DNA of 64,000 nucleotides. Source: Caenorhabditis remanei (lineage: Eukaryota > Nematoda > Chromadorea > Rhabditida > Rhabditidae). Location of the stretch: the NCBI RefSeq assembly GCF_010183535.1, contig NC_071331.1, forward strand, positions 20,584,001-20,648,000. Direction: 5' to 3'. Under the pieces are notes generated by a model. It ran no database searches and was not told where the DNA came from. It saw nothing but the letters and a program-made list of their open reading frames with translations. This document shows, piece by piece, positions 31,145 through 41,931 of this stretch (position 1 is the stretch's first letter; each line of letters opens with the position of its first letter). A program made the position numbers and the translations under genes.

Positions 31145-31260
31145 ACGATTTTGTGATAATTAGAACAATCAACAATGTATTAATTGAGATTTCGAAAAAT
31201 GCAGAAATATCAAGTGTCCAAGTCTTGATTTTATTGAGGAGTTTTGCATTGATTTGTTTA
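31145..31260 (-). pseudogene. Truncated duplicate of the chemoreceptor first exon
   Basis: Encodes INAKLLNKIKTWTLDISAF and FEISINTLLIVLIITKS, about 85% like exon 1 of the receptor at 30151-30354, then breaks off exactly where the truncated Tc1-like MITE begins. No downstream exons follow it on this strand within the interval to the first receptor copy. Direct (same-strand) partial duplication. Confidence 0.75.
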
Positions 31261-31560
31261 TAAATGAGAGACGATGAGTTTCTTGACGAATATTGTGTAA
31301 TAAAGAGAAGAAGCTCTCTGTAATCATGCGGAAATAACCAAAAAATTAATTTCCTTAGGATGTCATGTGCTTTTCGCTCAGTGGGCGCAATCTTTTTCAG
31401 ATAATAAAATAGAAAAAAACACATTTTAATTAAATCAAGGCATAGTTGTCGGCTCCAACCAGACATTTCGAAACCGCAAGGGCAAATGGACTTGGAATGT
31501 TCAGTTATTTATTTTTGATTAAATACAAAGTGTGAAACAATACAACTTGTTTTCAAAAAA

Positions 31561-32335
31561 TTAGGCAGATGGAATCTCTGGAAGAGTTGGAACTTCTGGA
31601 AGAGTTGGAAGTTCAATTGGAATCTCTGGAACACTTGGGACTGGAACTTCTGGAAGTTCTGGAAGTGGAACAGGAAGTTGAGTCTTGAGAGAATCCAATA
31701 GGTCAGTGATTTGTTTGATAATCTCTCCAAGGGGCTGAAATAACACATTTGTAGAGTATATACAGTACCAGACCAGACAAAAAAGGTATCAACTTTGGCT
31801 GTTTTCAGTGGAAAATGACCAACTTTGAGAGTGTGCTATAGTAATTCTGAATGTCACACCATGAACATTTTTAATGAATCATATAGATTGAACGTAGAGC
31901 TCCATTTTTGTAGTTGACAACTTTTTCGTACGGACACTCCCTAGAGAGTTATGGTCATTTTAAGACGACAGCTCAAAAATCACACTAATTTGCACTGAAG
32001 TTGGTCGATTTGAAGGAGAAATTACTTTGTCGATATGTAACTTGCTAGGGAGTGTCCGTACGAAAAAGTTGTCAACTACAAAAATGAAGTTCTACTCTTA
32101 TTCTGTGTGATCCATTAAAAGTTTTCTTGGTATAACATTTAGAATTACTATGACACACTCTCAAAGTTGGTCATTTTCCACTGAAAAAGGCAAAACTTAA
32201 TATACTTTTGGGCGGTACTGTAGGCACAAATATAAGACATACACTTAGAAGACTTCCTCCGATATCTCCTGGAATTGGAAGAGCTGAAGTCAAGGCGAAA
32301 GAGACAACGACGGCAAAGACAACCTTGTAGAACAT
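31561..32335 (-). CDS. Small secreted proline-rich protein, copy A
   Basis: Function unknown. Exon 1 (32335-32243) encodes a signal peptide, MFYKVVFAVVVSFALTSA, then LPIPGDIGGSL. Exon 2 (31734-31561) encodes PLGEIIKQITDLLDSLKTQL followed by a proline-rich tail of LPEVP/VPEIP-type repeats, ending IPSA. The total is 88 residues, with no cysteines in the mature part. The ATG follows a TTTTCAG-like acceptor, and a TATATAATA box (about 32431-32440 on this strand) lies about 100 bp upstream. The intron holds a 458-bp Tc1-like MITE that the mirror copy lacks. The tail is six residues shorter than in copy B. Intact frame and conserved promoter suggest that both copies are expressed. Confidence 0.82.
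31763..32220. mobile_element. Tc1-like MITE in the intron of secreted-protein copy A
   Basis: CAGTACCAGACCAGACAAA and ...GGGCGGTACTG are the ends, and TA flanks both (31761-31762, 32221-32222). The arms include AGTTGACAACTTTTTCGTAC and its complement, related to but distinct from the GCGACACTTG family. The mirror-image gene (33029-33359) has an empty 46-nt intron at this place, so the insertion is later than the inverted duplication. Confidence 0.9.
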
Positions 32336-32426
32336 TGATTCTGAAAATATTAGTTAAATTAGAGGAGTCAGGTGTAGAAAATGTAGAAACCAGAGAAATT
32401 TTGATGACTTTTTGCTGAAACCAACT

Positions 32427-32442
32427 CACTATTATATACTAT
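32427..32442 (-). promoter_or_regulatory. TATA-like promoter of copy A
   Basis: On the minus strand AGTATATAATAGTGAG lies about 95-110 bp upstream of the ATG at 32335. The same sequence is present at the mirrored position before copy B. Confidence 0.6.
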
Positions 32443-32927
32443 CTCGTTGATTTTTGGTGGCATTTATTGAATTAAAACTTCCGTCTATTTTTCCAGATAA
32501 AAATATGTTTTTTTACATTTCGATTCAATTCAGCGGCTCCTTCTCATAAAATTCTCCAAAACAGGCAATAGCGGAACAGAGAACTCTTTCGAGTGTTCCG
32601 TGTTATTGAGTTATGCAAATTATGCGGAAGAGGAACATTTCAAAGATCGCATAATGTTCCTGTGGTAAAAAAAACAAAATGTTCACATAATATTTCTTTG
32701 TCCAGTTGGAAGAATTGAAACATGAGCTTATTTTTCAGGCTTCAAAAATCTCAATAACACGGAACACTCGAACTGAATTTGAGAGTTTTCTGTTCCGCTA
32801 TTGTGTGTTTTGGAGAGTTTTATGAGAAGGAGCCGCTGAATTGAATCGAAATGTAAAAAAACATATTTTTATCTGGAAAAATAGACGGAAGTTTTAATTC
32901 AATAAATGCCACCAAAAATCAACGAGA

Positions 32928-32944
32928 AAGTATATAATAGTGAG
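32928..32944 (+). promoter_or_regulatory. TATA-like promoter of copy B
   Basis: AAGTATATAATAGTGAG lies about 90-100 bp upstream of the ATG at 33029. It is conserved in the mirrored gene, which supports a functional core promoter. Confidence 0.6.
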
Positions 32945-33028
32945 TTAGTTTCAGCAAAAAGTCATCAACTCCAGATTTTTCTACATTTTCTACACCTTAC
33001 TCAAAATTGAACCACTATTTTCAGAATC

Positions 33029-33359
33029 ATGTTCTACAAGGTTGTCTTTGCCGTCGTTGTCTCGTTCGCCTTGACTTCAGCTCTTCCAATTCCAGGAGAT
33101 ATCGGAGGAAGTCTTCCAAGTGTATGTCTTATATTTGTACTTATTCTCTACAAATGTATTATTTCAGCCACTTGGAGAGATTATCAAGCAAATCACTGAC
33201 CTGTTGGATTCCCTCAAGACTCAACTTCCTGTTCCACTTCCAGAACTTCCAGAAGTTCCTGTCCCAAGTGTTCCAGAGATTCCAATTGAACTTCCAACTA
33301 TCCCTGAGGTTCCAACTCTTCCAGAACTTCCAGCTGTTCCAGAGATTCCATCTGCCTAA
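33029..33359 (+). CDS. Small secreted proline-rich protein, copy B
   Basis: Mirror-image paralogue of the gene at 31561-32335. Exons 33029-33121 and 33168-33359, 94 residues. The signal peptide is identical (hydrophobic FAVVVSFALTSA, probable cleavage before LPIPG). The mature protein has a short amphipathic stretch (IIKQITDLLDSL) and then repeats of the pattern PE-(V/I/L)-P with alternating Leu, Ile or Val, including an extra PELPAV relative to copy A. The intron is 46 nt, the usual size for this genus. The ATG sits 5 nt after a TTTTCAG acceptor. Extracellular localisation is inferred. Such short proline-repeat proteins could be structural or immune effector-like, but nothing here decides that. 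Confidence 0.85.
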
Positions 33360-33524
33360 TTTCTTGAAAACAAGTTGTATTGTTTCACACTTTATATTTA
33401 ATCAAAAATAAATAACTGAACATTCCAAGTTCATTTGCCCCCTTGCGGTTTGACAAACATTGTCTCCCGGAGTTGGAAATGGGGGAAAACAGAAGAAAAT
33501 AAATCCGAAATATGAAAAATAGAA

Positions 33525-35010
33525 CGGGGACTAGTTTTTCACTAGATGGCCTAGAAAACCAAATTTGGAGAAAGTTATTTCCCATACTTTTTTTATGGTA
33601 TTTTCAAGGTTTTTCCTGTTGAAAATCACATTTTTCATGATTTTTTACCTATGAAACAAGAAAAAACAACCCGGGGACTAGTTTTCCACGTGATGGCCTA
33701 GAAAACCGAAATTTCGGAAAACTAGTCCCTGGGTCATTTTTGACAGTTTTTTTTTTGGTTTTTTCGGGTGTTTTCTGTTGAAAGCCGCATTTTCATGATT
33801 TTTTACCCATGAAACAAGAAAAACCAGTCCGGGGACTAGTTTTCCACCTGGTGGCCTAGAAAACCAAATATCAGAAAACTAGTCCCTTGTTGTTTTTTGT
33901 GGTTTTTGACAGTTTTTGGTGGTTTTTCAAGGTTTTTCTTGCTGAAAATCGCATTTTTCGTGATTTCTTACCTATGAAATGAGAAAAACCAGTCCGGGGA
34001 CTAGTTTTCCACGTGATGGCCTAGAAAACCAAATTTGGAGAAAGTTATTTCCCATACTTTTTTTATGGTATTTTCAAGGTTTTTCCTGTTGAAAATCACA
34101 TTTTTCATGATTTTTTACCTATGAAACAAGAAAAAACAACCCGGGGACTAGTTTTCCACGTGATGGCCTAGAAAACCGAAATTTCGGAAAACTAGTCCCT
34201 GGGTCATTTTTGACAGTTTTTTTTTTGGTTTTTTCGGGTGTTTTCTGTTGAAAGCCGCATTTTCATGATTTTTTACCCATGAAACAAGAAAACCAGTCCG
34301 GGGACTAGTTTTCCACCTGGTGGCCTAGAAAACCAAATATCAGAAAACTAGTCCCTTGTTGTTTTTTGTGGTTTTTGACAGTTTTTGGTGGTTTTTCAAG
34401 GTTTTTCTTGCTGAAAATCGCATTTTTCGTGATTTCTTACCTATGAAATGAGAAAAACCAGTCCGGGGACTAGTTTTCCACGTGATGGCCTAGAAAACCA
34501 AAATTTGGGAAACTAGTCCCCGTGCTGTTTTTGACAGTTTTTGGTGGTTTTTCAAGGTTTTTCTTGCTGAAAATTGCATTTTTCATGATTTTTTACCTAC
34601 GAAACATGAAAACCAGTCCGGGGACTAGTTTTCCACCTGGTGGCCTAGAAAACCAAAATTTGGAAAACTAGTCCGCGGGCCATTTTTTAACAGTTTTTTG
34701 GTGGTTTTTCGAGATTTTTTCGAGGAATTTTGCATTTTTCTTCCTTTTAGTTCTACAAAAAAATAATAAACAGCTTGAGTGGCCTGGGAATGATGACCTA
34801 GAAAACCAAATTTTGAGAAAACTAGTCCTCTGCCACCTTTCGTTGTTTTTGTCCATTTTTGATGATTTTTTGTGTCAAAAATATATTTTTTTGTTTTTTT
34901 TTGTTGTATTTTTTACGATTTTAATATGTTAAACATGAAAAACAGCCGGAGGACTAGTTTTCCATTTGGTGGCCTAAAAAACCAAATTTCGGAAAACTAG
35001 TCCCCCGTAC
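33525..35010. repeat. GGGGACTAG hairpin array with a 470-bp tandem duplication
   Basis: About ten hairpin copies, spaced about 160 bp apart. The unit from 33551 to 34020 is repeated from 34021 to about 34489 with only a few differences (CCAAATTTGGAGAAAGTTATTTCC occurs in both), which shows array growth by unequal exchange. No gene. Confidence 0.88.
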
Positions 35011-35139
35011 TATTTTTGACAGTTTTTGGTGGGTTTTGATGGTTTTTTTGATGGTTTGGGGTGGTTTTTAACGATTTTCCAACTGAAAATCTAAATTTTT
35101 CGAGTTATTTGCAAAAAAGATTGGTTTATTTATTTTTTG

Positions 35140-35400
35140 AAAGTTTCCATCTCCCCCCCTCCAATATTCTCTAAAAGTATACCCATCGCAAACTCTCCTC
35201 CTCTTTATTTTCTTTTTTTGTTCTCTTTTTCTCTGCGTCTCTCGCCCTCTCCACACTCTCTCGCTCTCCCTCTCTTTTCTCCATTCGATGTCTCTGTCTG
35301 TCGTCTCTCCCCTCCACGTACTCTCTCGCATCTCGTGTTTTCTTTCTCTCTCTTTTCTCTGCACTCTCTCCGTCTCCCACACTATTTCTCCGAGACACGC
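35140..35400. promoter_or_regulatory. Pyrimidine-rich CT tract, possible promoter region of the ubc-8 cluster
   Basis: About 250 bp of almost unbroken C/T (CTCTCTCGCTCTCC, TCTCTCTTTTCTCTGC), including TCTGCGTCTC at 35232-35241. No other gene lies between here and the UBC-8 ATG at 36467. The long ORFs on both strands (Ser/Leu/Phe-rich on +, Glu/Arg-rich on -) are what any CT tract yields. Confidence 0.4.
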
Positions 35401-35539
35401 GCTTTGGACGGCCGGACGACCAAAGCGCTCTCCAACACAGCCCTCCTGCTGATCATATGTTTTCTTTCCCCCGTTTTCTCGTGTTTTCCGCGCTTCTCAC
35501 CGCCCGTTTTTACCGGTTTTTTGGCTCCAAATTTTGTGG

Positions 35540-36330
35540 ATTACTGTAGCTACAGTACCCCCAATACCTTGGGTAGTTTCTGTAAAAATTTGGAGAAAAT
35601 CGGATGAGTTTGAAGGGTTTTAAGACGTGTTTTAGTGAAAATAAGAGGTGTTTTTTGATCTTTGAGCTACAGTAACCCAGACTACAGTAATCCAGGGGTA
35701 CTGTAGTTTGTGGTACTGTAACCCAGTATACTGTAGCTAGCTTTCTGCAAAGTTTGGTGAGATTTGAAACATTTCAAGGCGCTTCGCGATGTCTCTGAAG
35801 TGAAAAAGTCGATAAATGCCTAGGATCGGGTTACGGTAGTTTTGGATCCTAGGAGAAATGTGGGTACAGTAACCCGTGGTACTGTAGAGAGACAATGAAT
35901 CGTGTCTGTCTATGAAGAGTCTTTAAAATTTCAAAATTTCGAAGTTTCAATAATTTTTTAATTTTTTTAATGTTTTGGATCCAGGATCCAGGATCGGATT
36001 ACTGTAGTTTTGGATCATGTGGTTACTGTAGCTACAGTAACCCACTTTTCCAAATTGTTGATCTGAGCAATCTTTTGGTCAAATTACGTCATTTTTGAGT
36101 GTTATTCCTCGAGTTGTTGTTTACTTTTTCACGTTTCGTAGTATTTGTAGTCTGGATTACTGTAGCTTAGGGGGGTACGGTAGGATGGTGGGACAGTAGT
36201 GGATTACTGTACCTTATGAGAAATTTTTGAATTGGGTTACGGTAGTTTTGAAATTTTTTTTGGGATTTTTGAATCCTGGATCTAGGCTCTGGGATCCAGG
36301 ATCGGGTTACTGTAGGTGATCCTAGTTTTC
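35540..36330. repeat. TACTGTAG-rich segment
   Basis: More than a dozen TACTGTAG / CTACAGTA units, often joined as CTGTAGCTACAGTAACCC, with GGATCCAGGATC-type palindromes between. The motif is self-complementary in pairs. It lies in the presumed 5' region of UBC-8. Function unknown. Confidence 0.7.
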
Positions 36331-36466
36331 AAATTTTAGCTTGTTTTCAGCGGTTTTTTTCGGATTTTTTTGGATTTTTTGGATTTTTTCAGCCAAATAA
36401 GTGAATTTCAGCACAATTGCCGCGTCACGCCCGCTTCCCCTTTCTTCTCAAGAACGTCGTCCCGAA

Positions 36467-39400
36467 ATGAGTTCCGGGATACCACAAAAGGAGGAGCCAA
36501 TCATATCTCCGTCGGCTAATACCAGTGGAAAACGACGAATTGAGATGGATGTTAAGAAATTGTATGACAGAGAAAACGATAACCTTCCTTTTTACAACAC
36601 AGACATCGAAAAAACCGGATTTTTAAAGCGATTTTTTTGCAGAAAATCGACCGAAAATTAACAATTTCAATGAAAAAACTATTAAAAAACACGAAAATCA
36701 CATTTTTGACACAAAAAAAACCATCAAAAACCGTCAAAACCGACAAAAAATAGTCCGGGGACTAGTTTTTTCAAAATTTGGTTTTCTAGGCCACGTGATG
36801 AAAAACTAGTCTCCGGGCTGTTTTTTCTTGTTTAATAGGTTAAAAATAATGAAAAATGCAATTTTCAGCAAGAAAAACCTTTAAAAACTATTAAAAACTG
36901 TCAAAAATGACCCGGGGACTAGTTTTTTTCAAAATTTGGTTTTCAAGGCCATCAAATGGAAAACTAGTCCCCGGACTGGTTTTTCTTATTTCATGGGTAA
37001 GAAATCACGAAAAATGCGATTTTCAGCAAGAAAAACCTCAAAAAATCATCAAAAACTGTCAAAAATGACCCGGGGACTAGTTTTTCTAAATTTGGTTTTT
37101 TAGGCCATGTCTTGCAAAACTAGTCCCCGTAGTGGTAAAACCCAAAAAACAAGAAAAAACTGTTTTCAGACAGTTTTTTCGAGTAAAAATCACATTTTAG
37201 GACATTTTTCAGAGAAAATTCTGGAAAAAAACTTTATTTTGCAGGATTGTAAAAAAGCATGATGTGCAAATGATGAACAACGTCAACGAGTTTGTCGTCA
37301 AGTTTCATGGCCCAAAAGATTGTGAGTGCACGAGAATTACAGAGAAATTTCAGAGGTTTTCCAAAAAAAAATTTCAAAAAAAAATTTCGAAAAAATTTTT
37401 GCAGAAAAAAAAGTTTAAAATTTTCCAGCTGTGTACGAGGACGGTGTGTGGAAGATTCGTGTCGAGTTGCCCGACAAATATCCGTTTAAATCTCCATCGA
37501 TCGGTTTTTTGAATAAAATATTCCACCCGAATATCGACGAGGCTTCCGGAACAGTCTGTTTAGATGTCATTAATCAGGTATGGTGGACATCCGGACACAC
37601 AGAAAATGGGATGGATGAATAGCTCTGGAAATTTTGAATATTCTAAATAAAGAAATTTTGAAAAAAGTTAATTCTGGACCCCTCTAGGGTGGCTAGACGT
37701 GGATAAATGCCAATGTCCGCGGTCACAGGGAGGGCATCAACGTACCGAGAGCACTTTTTTCAAAATTTCTTAATTTTTTCAAAATTTCTCAATTTTGTCA
37801 AATTCGGACAGATAGAAAATTAGATGGTTGGATGCCCCTAAAAATTCTCTACATTCTAGCAAAAAAAAATTTCAAAAAAAGTGAATTCTGGACCCCTCTA
37901 GAGCGGCTAGAAGTGGTAAAATGCCAATGTCCGCGGTCACAGGGAGGGCTTTAACGTATCGAGAGCACTTTTTTCAAAAATTTCAAAAATTTGAAAATTT
38001 TTTCTCAAAATGTCCCAAAACATGTAAATTTTGAATCCGACCCATTATTCCAGGCGTGGACCGCCCTGTACGACTTGTCCAACATCTTCGAAGTGTTCCT
38101 CCCCCAACTGCTACAGTACCCCAACGCAGCGGATCCGTTGAATGGTGAGGCGGCGAGGATGTATATGCATCGGCGAGAAGAATACGATCGAGTTGTTAGA
38201 GGTTCGTTTTTTCCGTTTTTTTGTTTAAAACCATCTTTTTACAACGCAGACACAGAAAAAACATGATTTTTTGACGATTTTTTGCAAAAAATCAGAAAAT
38301 CAACCGAAAATTTGGAATTTCAATGAAAAAAAAACAATGAAAAACACCAAAAATCACATTTTTGACACAAAAAACCTTCAAAAAGTAACAAAACCATCAA
38401 AAAATAGTCCGGGGACTAGTTTTCCCAAAATTTGGTTTTCTAGGCCACGTGTCGAAAAACTAGTCCACCGGCTGTTTTTTCTTGTTTTACAGGTGAAAAA
38501 TCATGAAAAATGCGATTTTCAACAAGAAAAACCTCAAAAAACTATCAAAAACTGTCAAAAATGACCCGGGGACTAGTTTTCTTAAATTTGGTTTTCTAGG
38601 CCACCAAGTGAAAAACTAGTCCCCGGACTGGTTTTTCTTATTTCATAGGCTAAAAATCATGAAAAATGCAATTTTCAGCAAGAAAAACCTTCGAAAAACC
38701 ATTAAAATTGTCAAAAAAGACCCGGGGACTAGTTTTTCCAAAATTTGGTTTTCTAGGCCACGTGTCGAAAAACTAGTCACCCGACTGTTCTTTCTTGTTT
38801 AATTGGTTAAAAATCATGAAAAATGCGATTTTCAGCAAGAAAAACCTCAAAAAACTATCAAAAACTGTCAAAACGACGGGTTTTAGGAGTTTTTCAGGAC
38901 TTTCAGATTTATTCGCGGTGACCTAGAAACCCAAATCGATGGAAAGTTAGGCCATGTGATGTATTCATGGAAAGAGGAGATTCTGAAGATTCTGGAAAAT
39001 ATAATTTTCACTAAAAAATATTTCATCAAGTTAATATATTGACCACTCAATAGTAGGAGAAGAGACACAATAGATAGAATGGTGGCCTAGAAACCCAAAT
39101 TGCAATATTTCTAGGTCATGTAATATATTAATCGAAAGCTGAAACTTATGGCTACATCATGCATTTTACGGTTTTTGAAAATCATAATTTTTGAAAAAGT
39201 TACACTCATTTGAAGTTGGATGTCTCATTTCCACAATTTTTTGCCAATTCTCAACAGTGGCCTAGAAAACCAATTTTAGACATTTCTAGGCCATGTGATA
39301 TATTAATCGAAAGCTGAAAATCAGGGCTATCCGATGGTTGTTCTGAAACTTGAAAATTGTCGACTCTCAAAATATATACACCACTTTTACACATTCGATG

Positions 39401-40585
39401 CTCCAACATGTCTGACTGACATGTGTGCACACATATGACCAACCAGCTGAAAACGTCGTAAAATTTATTTATTTTTTTCTCTATTCGTATCAATTGATAA
39501 GAAATCATCTGTCTTCTTCTGATAAGAAAAAGTAATCGTGATGATGCAATATATTTTTTGATGACAGATTTTTGGGCGCCAAAAAATTTTTTTTTGAGAA
39601 AACTTTTTTTTGGAAAAAAAGATAATCTATGAGAAGCGTCATATGAAAAGGGGCTTAGAGAAGAGTCAAAAACCGAAAAAAAAGAAGAAAAAACAGGAAA
39701 AATCGGCGGGGGACTAGTTTTGGTTTTCTAGGCCACAGAAAATTTAGCATTTCAACTTAAAAACAATGGAAAAACACAAAAAATCATATTTTTGACAGAA
39801 AAAACCCTCAAAAACGGTCAAACCCAACAAAAAATCGTCCGGGGACTAGTTTTCCCAAAATTTGGTTTTCTAGGCCACGTGTCGAAAAACTAGTCCTCGG
39901 GCTGTTTTTTCTTGTTTAATAGGTTAAAAATCATGAAAAATGCGATTTTTAACAAAAAAAACCTCAAAAAACTATCAAAAACTGTCAAAATCACCCGGGG
40001 ACTAGTTTTCCACTCGGTGGCCTAGAAACCCAAAATTCGTGAAAACTAGTCCCCGGGCTGTTTTTGAGATTTTTGGTGGTTTTCTGTGGTTTTTCAATGT
40101 TCTGGAACGTTCTGAAACAGTTTTTCAACAAAAAACGTGGAAAAACATCAAAAATGAGTCGGGGACTAGTTTTGGTTTTCTAGGCCAAGTGATCAAAAAC
40201 TAGTCCCCGACATAAACTTGACATTTTTACACTTCTCAACACTAAATATAGCCATTTTCAGACGATTTGGGTTTCTAGGCCACCGATTGGAAAACTAGTC
40301 CCCCAAGCATAAATTTTCGAATTTTCACTCAATTTTAAACATTTTCTTTTTCAGAATACGTCGCCCGTTTCGCCACGGAAAAAAAAACCGTCCGTCGACC
40401 CGTCGACACCTCCGAAAACCGACGAACCCGTCGCGTCGACGTCTTCTGATTCGTCGGATGAGCTGACGGAAGACGATGATTTTTCACTGAGTTCCCTTTC
40501 GGAATTCGATGAAAATGATCTCGCCGATTTTGACTCGTTTGAGCCCGACGAGGACGCTATTACAGTGGAACGGATGGAAATGTAG
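36467..40585 (+). CDS. ubc-8: Ubiquitin-conjugating enzyme E2 (UBE2H/UBC8 type), with a frame break before its acidic tail
   Basis: E2 enzyme that carries ubiquitin on an active-site cysteine. Exons are 36467-36561, 37245-37321, 37429-37577, 38054-38201 and 40355 onwards, all with in-phase splice sites. The core reads [60 protein letters not shown] (catalytic C101; HPN at 90-92), [19 protein letters not shown] and EYVARFATE, matching UBE2H throughout. As given, the last exon ends at TGA 40447-40449 (187 residues, basic tail). One base out of frame, however, runs a long acidic Ser/Asp/Glu tail ([13 protein letters not shown] ... [16 protein letters not shown]) to TAG 40583-40585, the hallmark C-terminus of this family. 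The shift lies at an A9 run (40379-40387); with eight A the protein would be 232 residues. Likely the first gene of an operon with DDX54. Confidence 0.9.
36750..37130. repeat. Three GGGGACTAG hairpins in ubc-8 intron 1
   Basis: Copies at about 36757, 36914 and 37070, spaced 157 and 156 bp apart, in the same orientation, with near-identical spacers (GTTTTTTCTTGTTT..., AAAATGCAATTTTCAGC). Confidence 0.88.
37660..37985. repeat. Direct repeat pair in ubc-8 intron 3
   Basis: GTTAATTCTGGACCCCTCTA-type text followed by GCCAATGTCCGCGGTCACAG and GAGAGCACTTTTTTCAAAA occurs at 37667-37765 and again, slightly changed, at 37880-37980. Not related to the other repeat families here. Confidence 0.8.
38405..40300. 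repeat. GGGGACTAG hairpins and AGGCCATGTGATATATTAATCG repeats in ubc-8 intron 4
   Basis: Hairpin copies at about 38408, 38565, 38721, 39710, 39839, 39996, 40160 and 40262. Between them, 38925-39330 carries two direct copies of TCTAGG(C/T)CATGT(A/G)ATATATTAATCG-GAAAGCTGAAA-like sequence (39110, 39287). 39400-39650 shows nothing recognisable. Confidence 0.8.
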
Positions 40586-40734
40586 AAAAAATTTGAACTT
40601 TCTAACTTTTTTTCCATTTTTTTGTAATTTTTTAGTGAAAAATCGGATTTTTCAGGTGCTAATCCACCGGAAACCGTTAAAAAACCATCAAAAACCATCA
40701 AAAACCATCAAAAAACCATTGAAAACCAATGAAA

Positions 40735-41100
40735 ATAGGCCGGGGACTAGTTTTCCCAAAATTTGGTTTTCTAGGCCACCAAGTGAAAAACTAGTCCCCG
40801 GACTGGTTTTAGTGGTTTTTCACGGTTTTTAGTGGTTTTAAACGGTTTTGAAGTCATTCTTCATAACAATTTTGCATTTTTTAGTTGTAAAAATCCGGTT
40901 TTTCCATGTGAACCTCCACTTTTTCTATTTTTTGTGACTTTTTTGAAATTTTAATTGAAAAATCGGATTTTTCAGGTGCTAATCAACCGAAAACCGAGAA
41001 AAAATCATCAAAAACCATTGAAAACCAATGAAAATCACCCGGGGACGAGTTTTTTCAAATTTTGGTTTTCTAGGCCACCAAGTGAAAAACTAGTCCCCGG
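40735..41100. repeat. Two GGGGACTAG hairpins downstream of ubc-8
   Basis: Copies at about 40740-40800 and 41040-41100, preceded by nearly the same spacer (CGGATTTTTCAGGTGCTAAT and AAACCATCAAAAACCAT). The remaining sequence to 41750 is T-rich and could be a long 3' UTR. Confidence 0.8.
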
Positions 41101-41749
41101 GTTGTTTTTGAGGGTTTTTAGTGGTTTTCGATCGAAATTTTGCATTTTTCAACTAAAAAAAGAAGGATTTTCCATGAAAAATGCCCGATTTTTCTAATTT
41201 TTCTATTTTTTTTTTCTATTTTTTCTCTTCCGAAATACCCAAATTTGACCTCAACGCCCCGCCCCCATTCTTCATTTCACAATTCAGGACCTCTTTCCTA
41301 TTTTCTTTTGTAATTTTCAAATTTCAAATTTCCCGTCTGGAAAATTTTTGCATTTCTCATATCTTTTCCCGTCCCGCCCGTTTCGTTTATTCATTTCCTA
41401 TGTGCCCCCGTTTTTCGCGTTTTTCACCATGTTTAGCATTAGGAATGTCTGAAATAACTGTACATACATGCTCTCATCTCCCCGCTCTCGCTGCCTTTGC
41501 ACTTTTCACCCCGATTTTCTGTATTTTTGTGTGTAAAAACCTCAGTTTTTTGTGTTTTCCTTGTATTTTCCGCTAGTTTTGTACATAATGAAGCTTTTTT
41601 CCAAAAAAAAACGAAGAAAAACGAAGAAAAACGGTGGGATTTGATCTACAACTGAATTATTTACACAGTGGGGTACGGTCAACAATGGCCTAGTTGTGCA
41701 TTGGACGCAAACACCGCGGGCTGCGTACAATGTGCGCGATTTGACGCGC

Positions 41750-41931
41750 AATAAAGTTTTCAATGAATAATCAAATTTTCAACTCGTTTTTCATCAATTT
41801 TAGGCGATTTTTCTCGATTTTTTTTGATTTATAACATAAAAAATCTCAAATTATTCAATTTTTCACATTAAAATTCTCGAAAATTCACCGATAACCCGCT
41901 AAAAACTCAATTTGTGTGCTGCAGGGTAAAA
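41750..41931 (+). promoter_or_regulatory. Probable poly(A) signal and trans-splice acceptor between ubc-8 and DDX54
   Basis: AATAAA at 41750-41755 is followed 170 bp later by GTGCTGCAG (acceptor ending 41924) and, 7 nt on, the DDX54 ATG. This spacing is typical of an internal operon junction. There is no recognisable promoter between them. Confidence 0.5.

Larger units (their letters stand above)
31468..33455. repeat. 2-kb inverted duplication containing a divergent gene pair
   Basis: Left arm 31468-32615 and right arm 32745-33455 are near-identical reverse complements once the 458-bp MITE in the left arm is removed. The shared text runs from CCGCAAGGGCAAATG / CATTTGCCCCCTTGCGG at the outer limits through both genes, both promoters, and GGCTCCTTCTCATAAAA / TTTTATGAGAAGGAGCC, to CGAGTGTTCCGTGTTATTGAG and its complement. 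The unpaired loop is only about 130 bp (32615-32745). Confidence 0.92.

Noticed and set aside
35137..35607. 156-aa open frame on + and overlapping Glu/Arg-rich frames on -
   Set aside because: Low-complexity translation of a CT tract; no splice context, no domain, both strands equally open.
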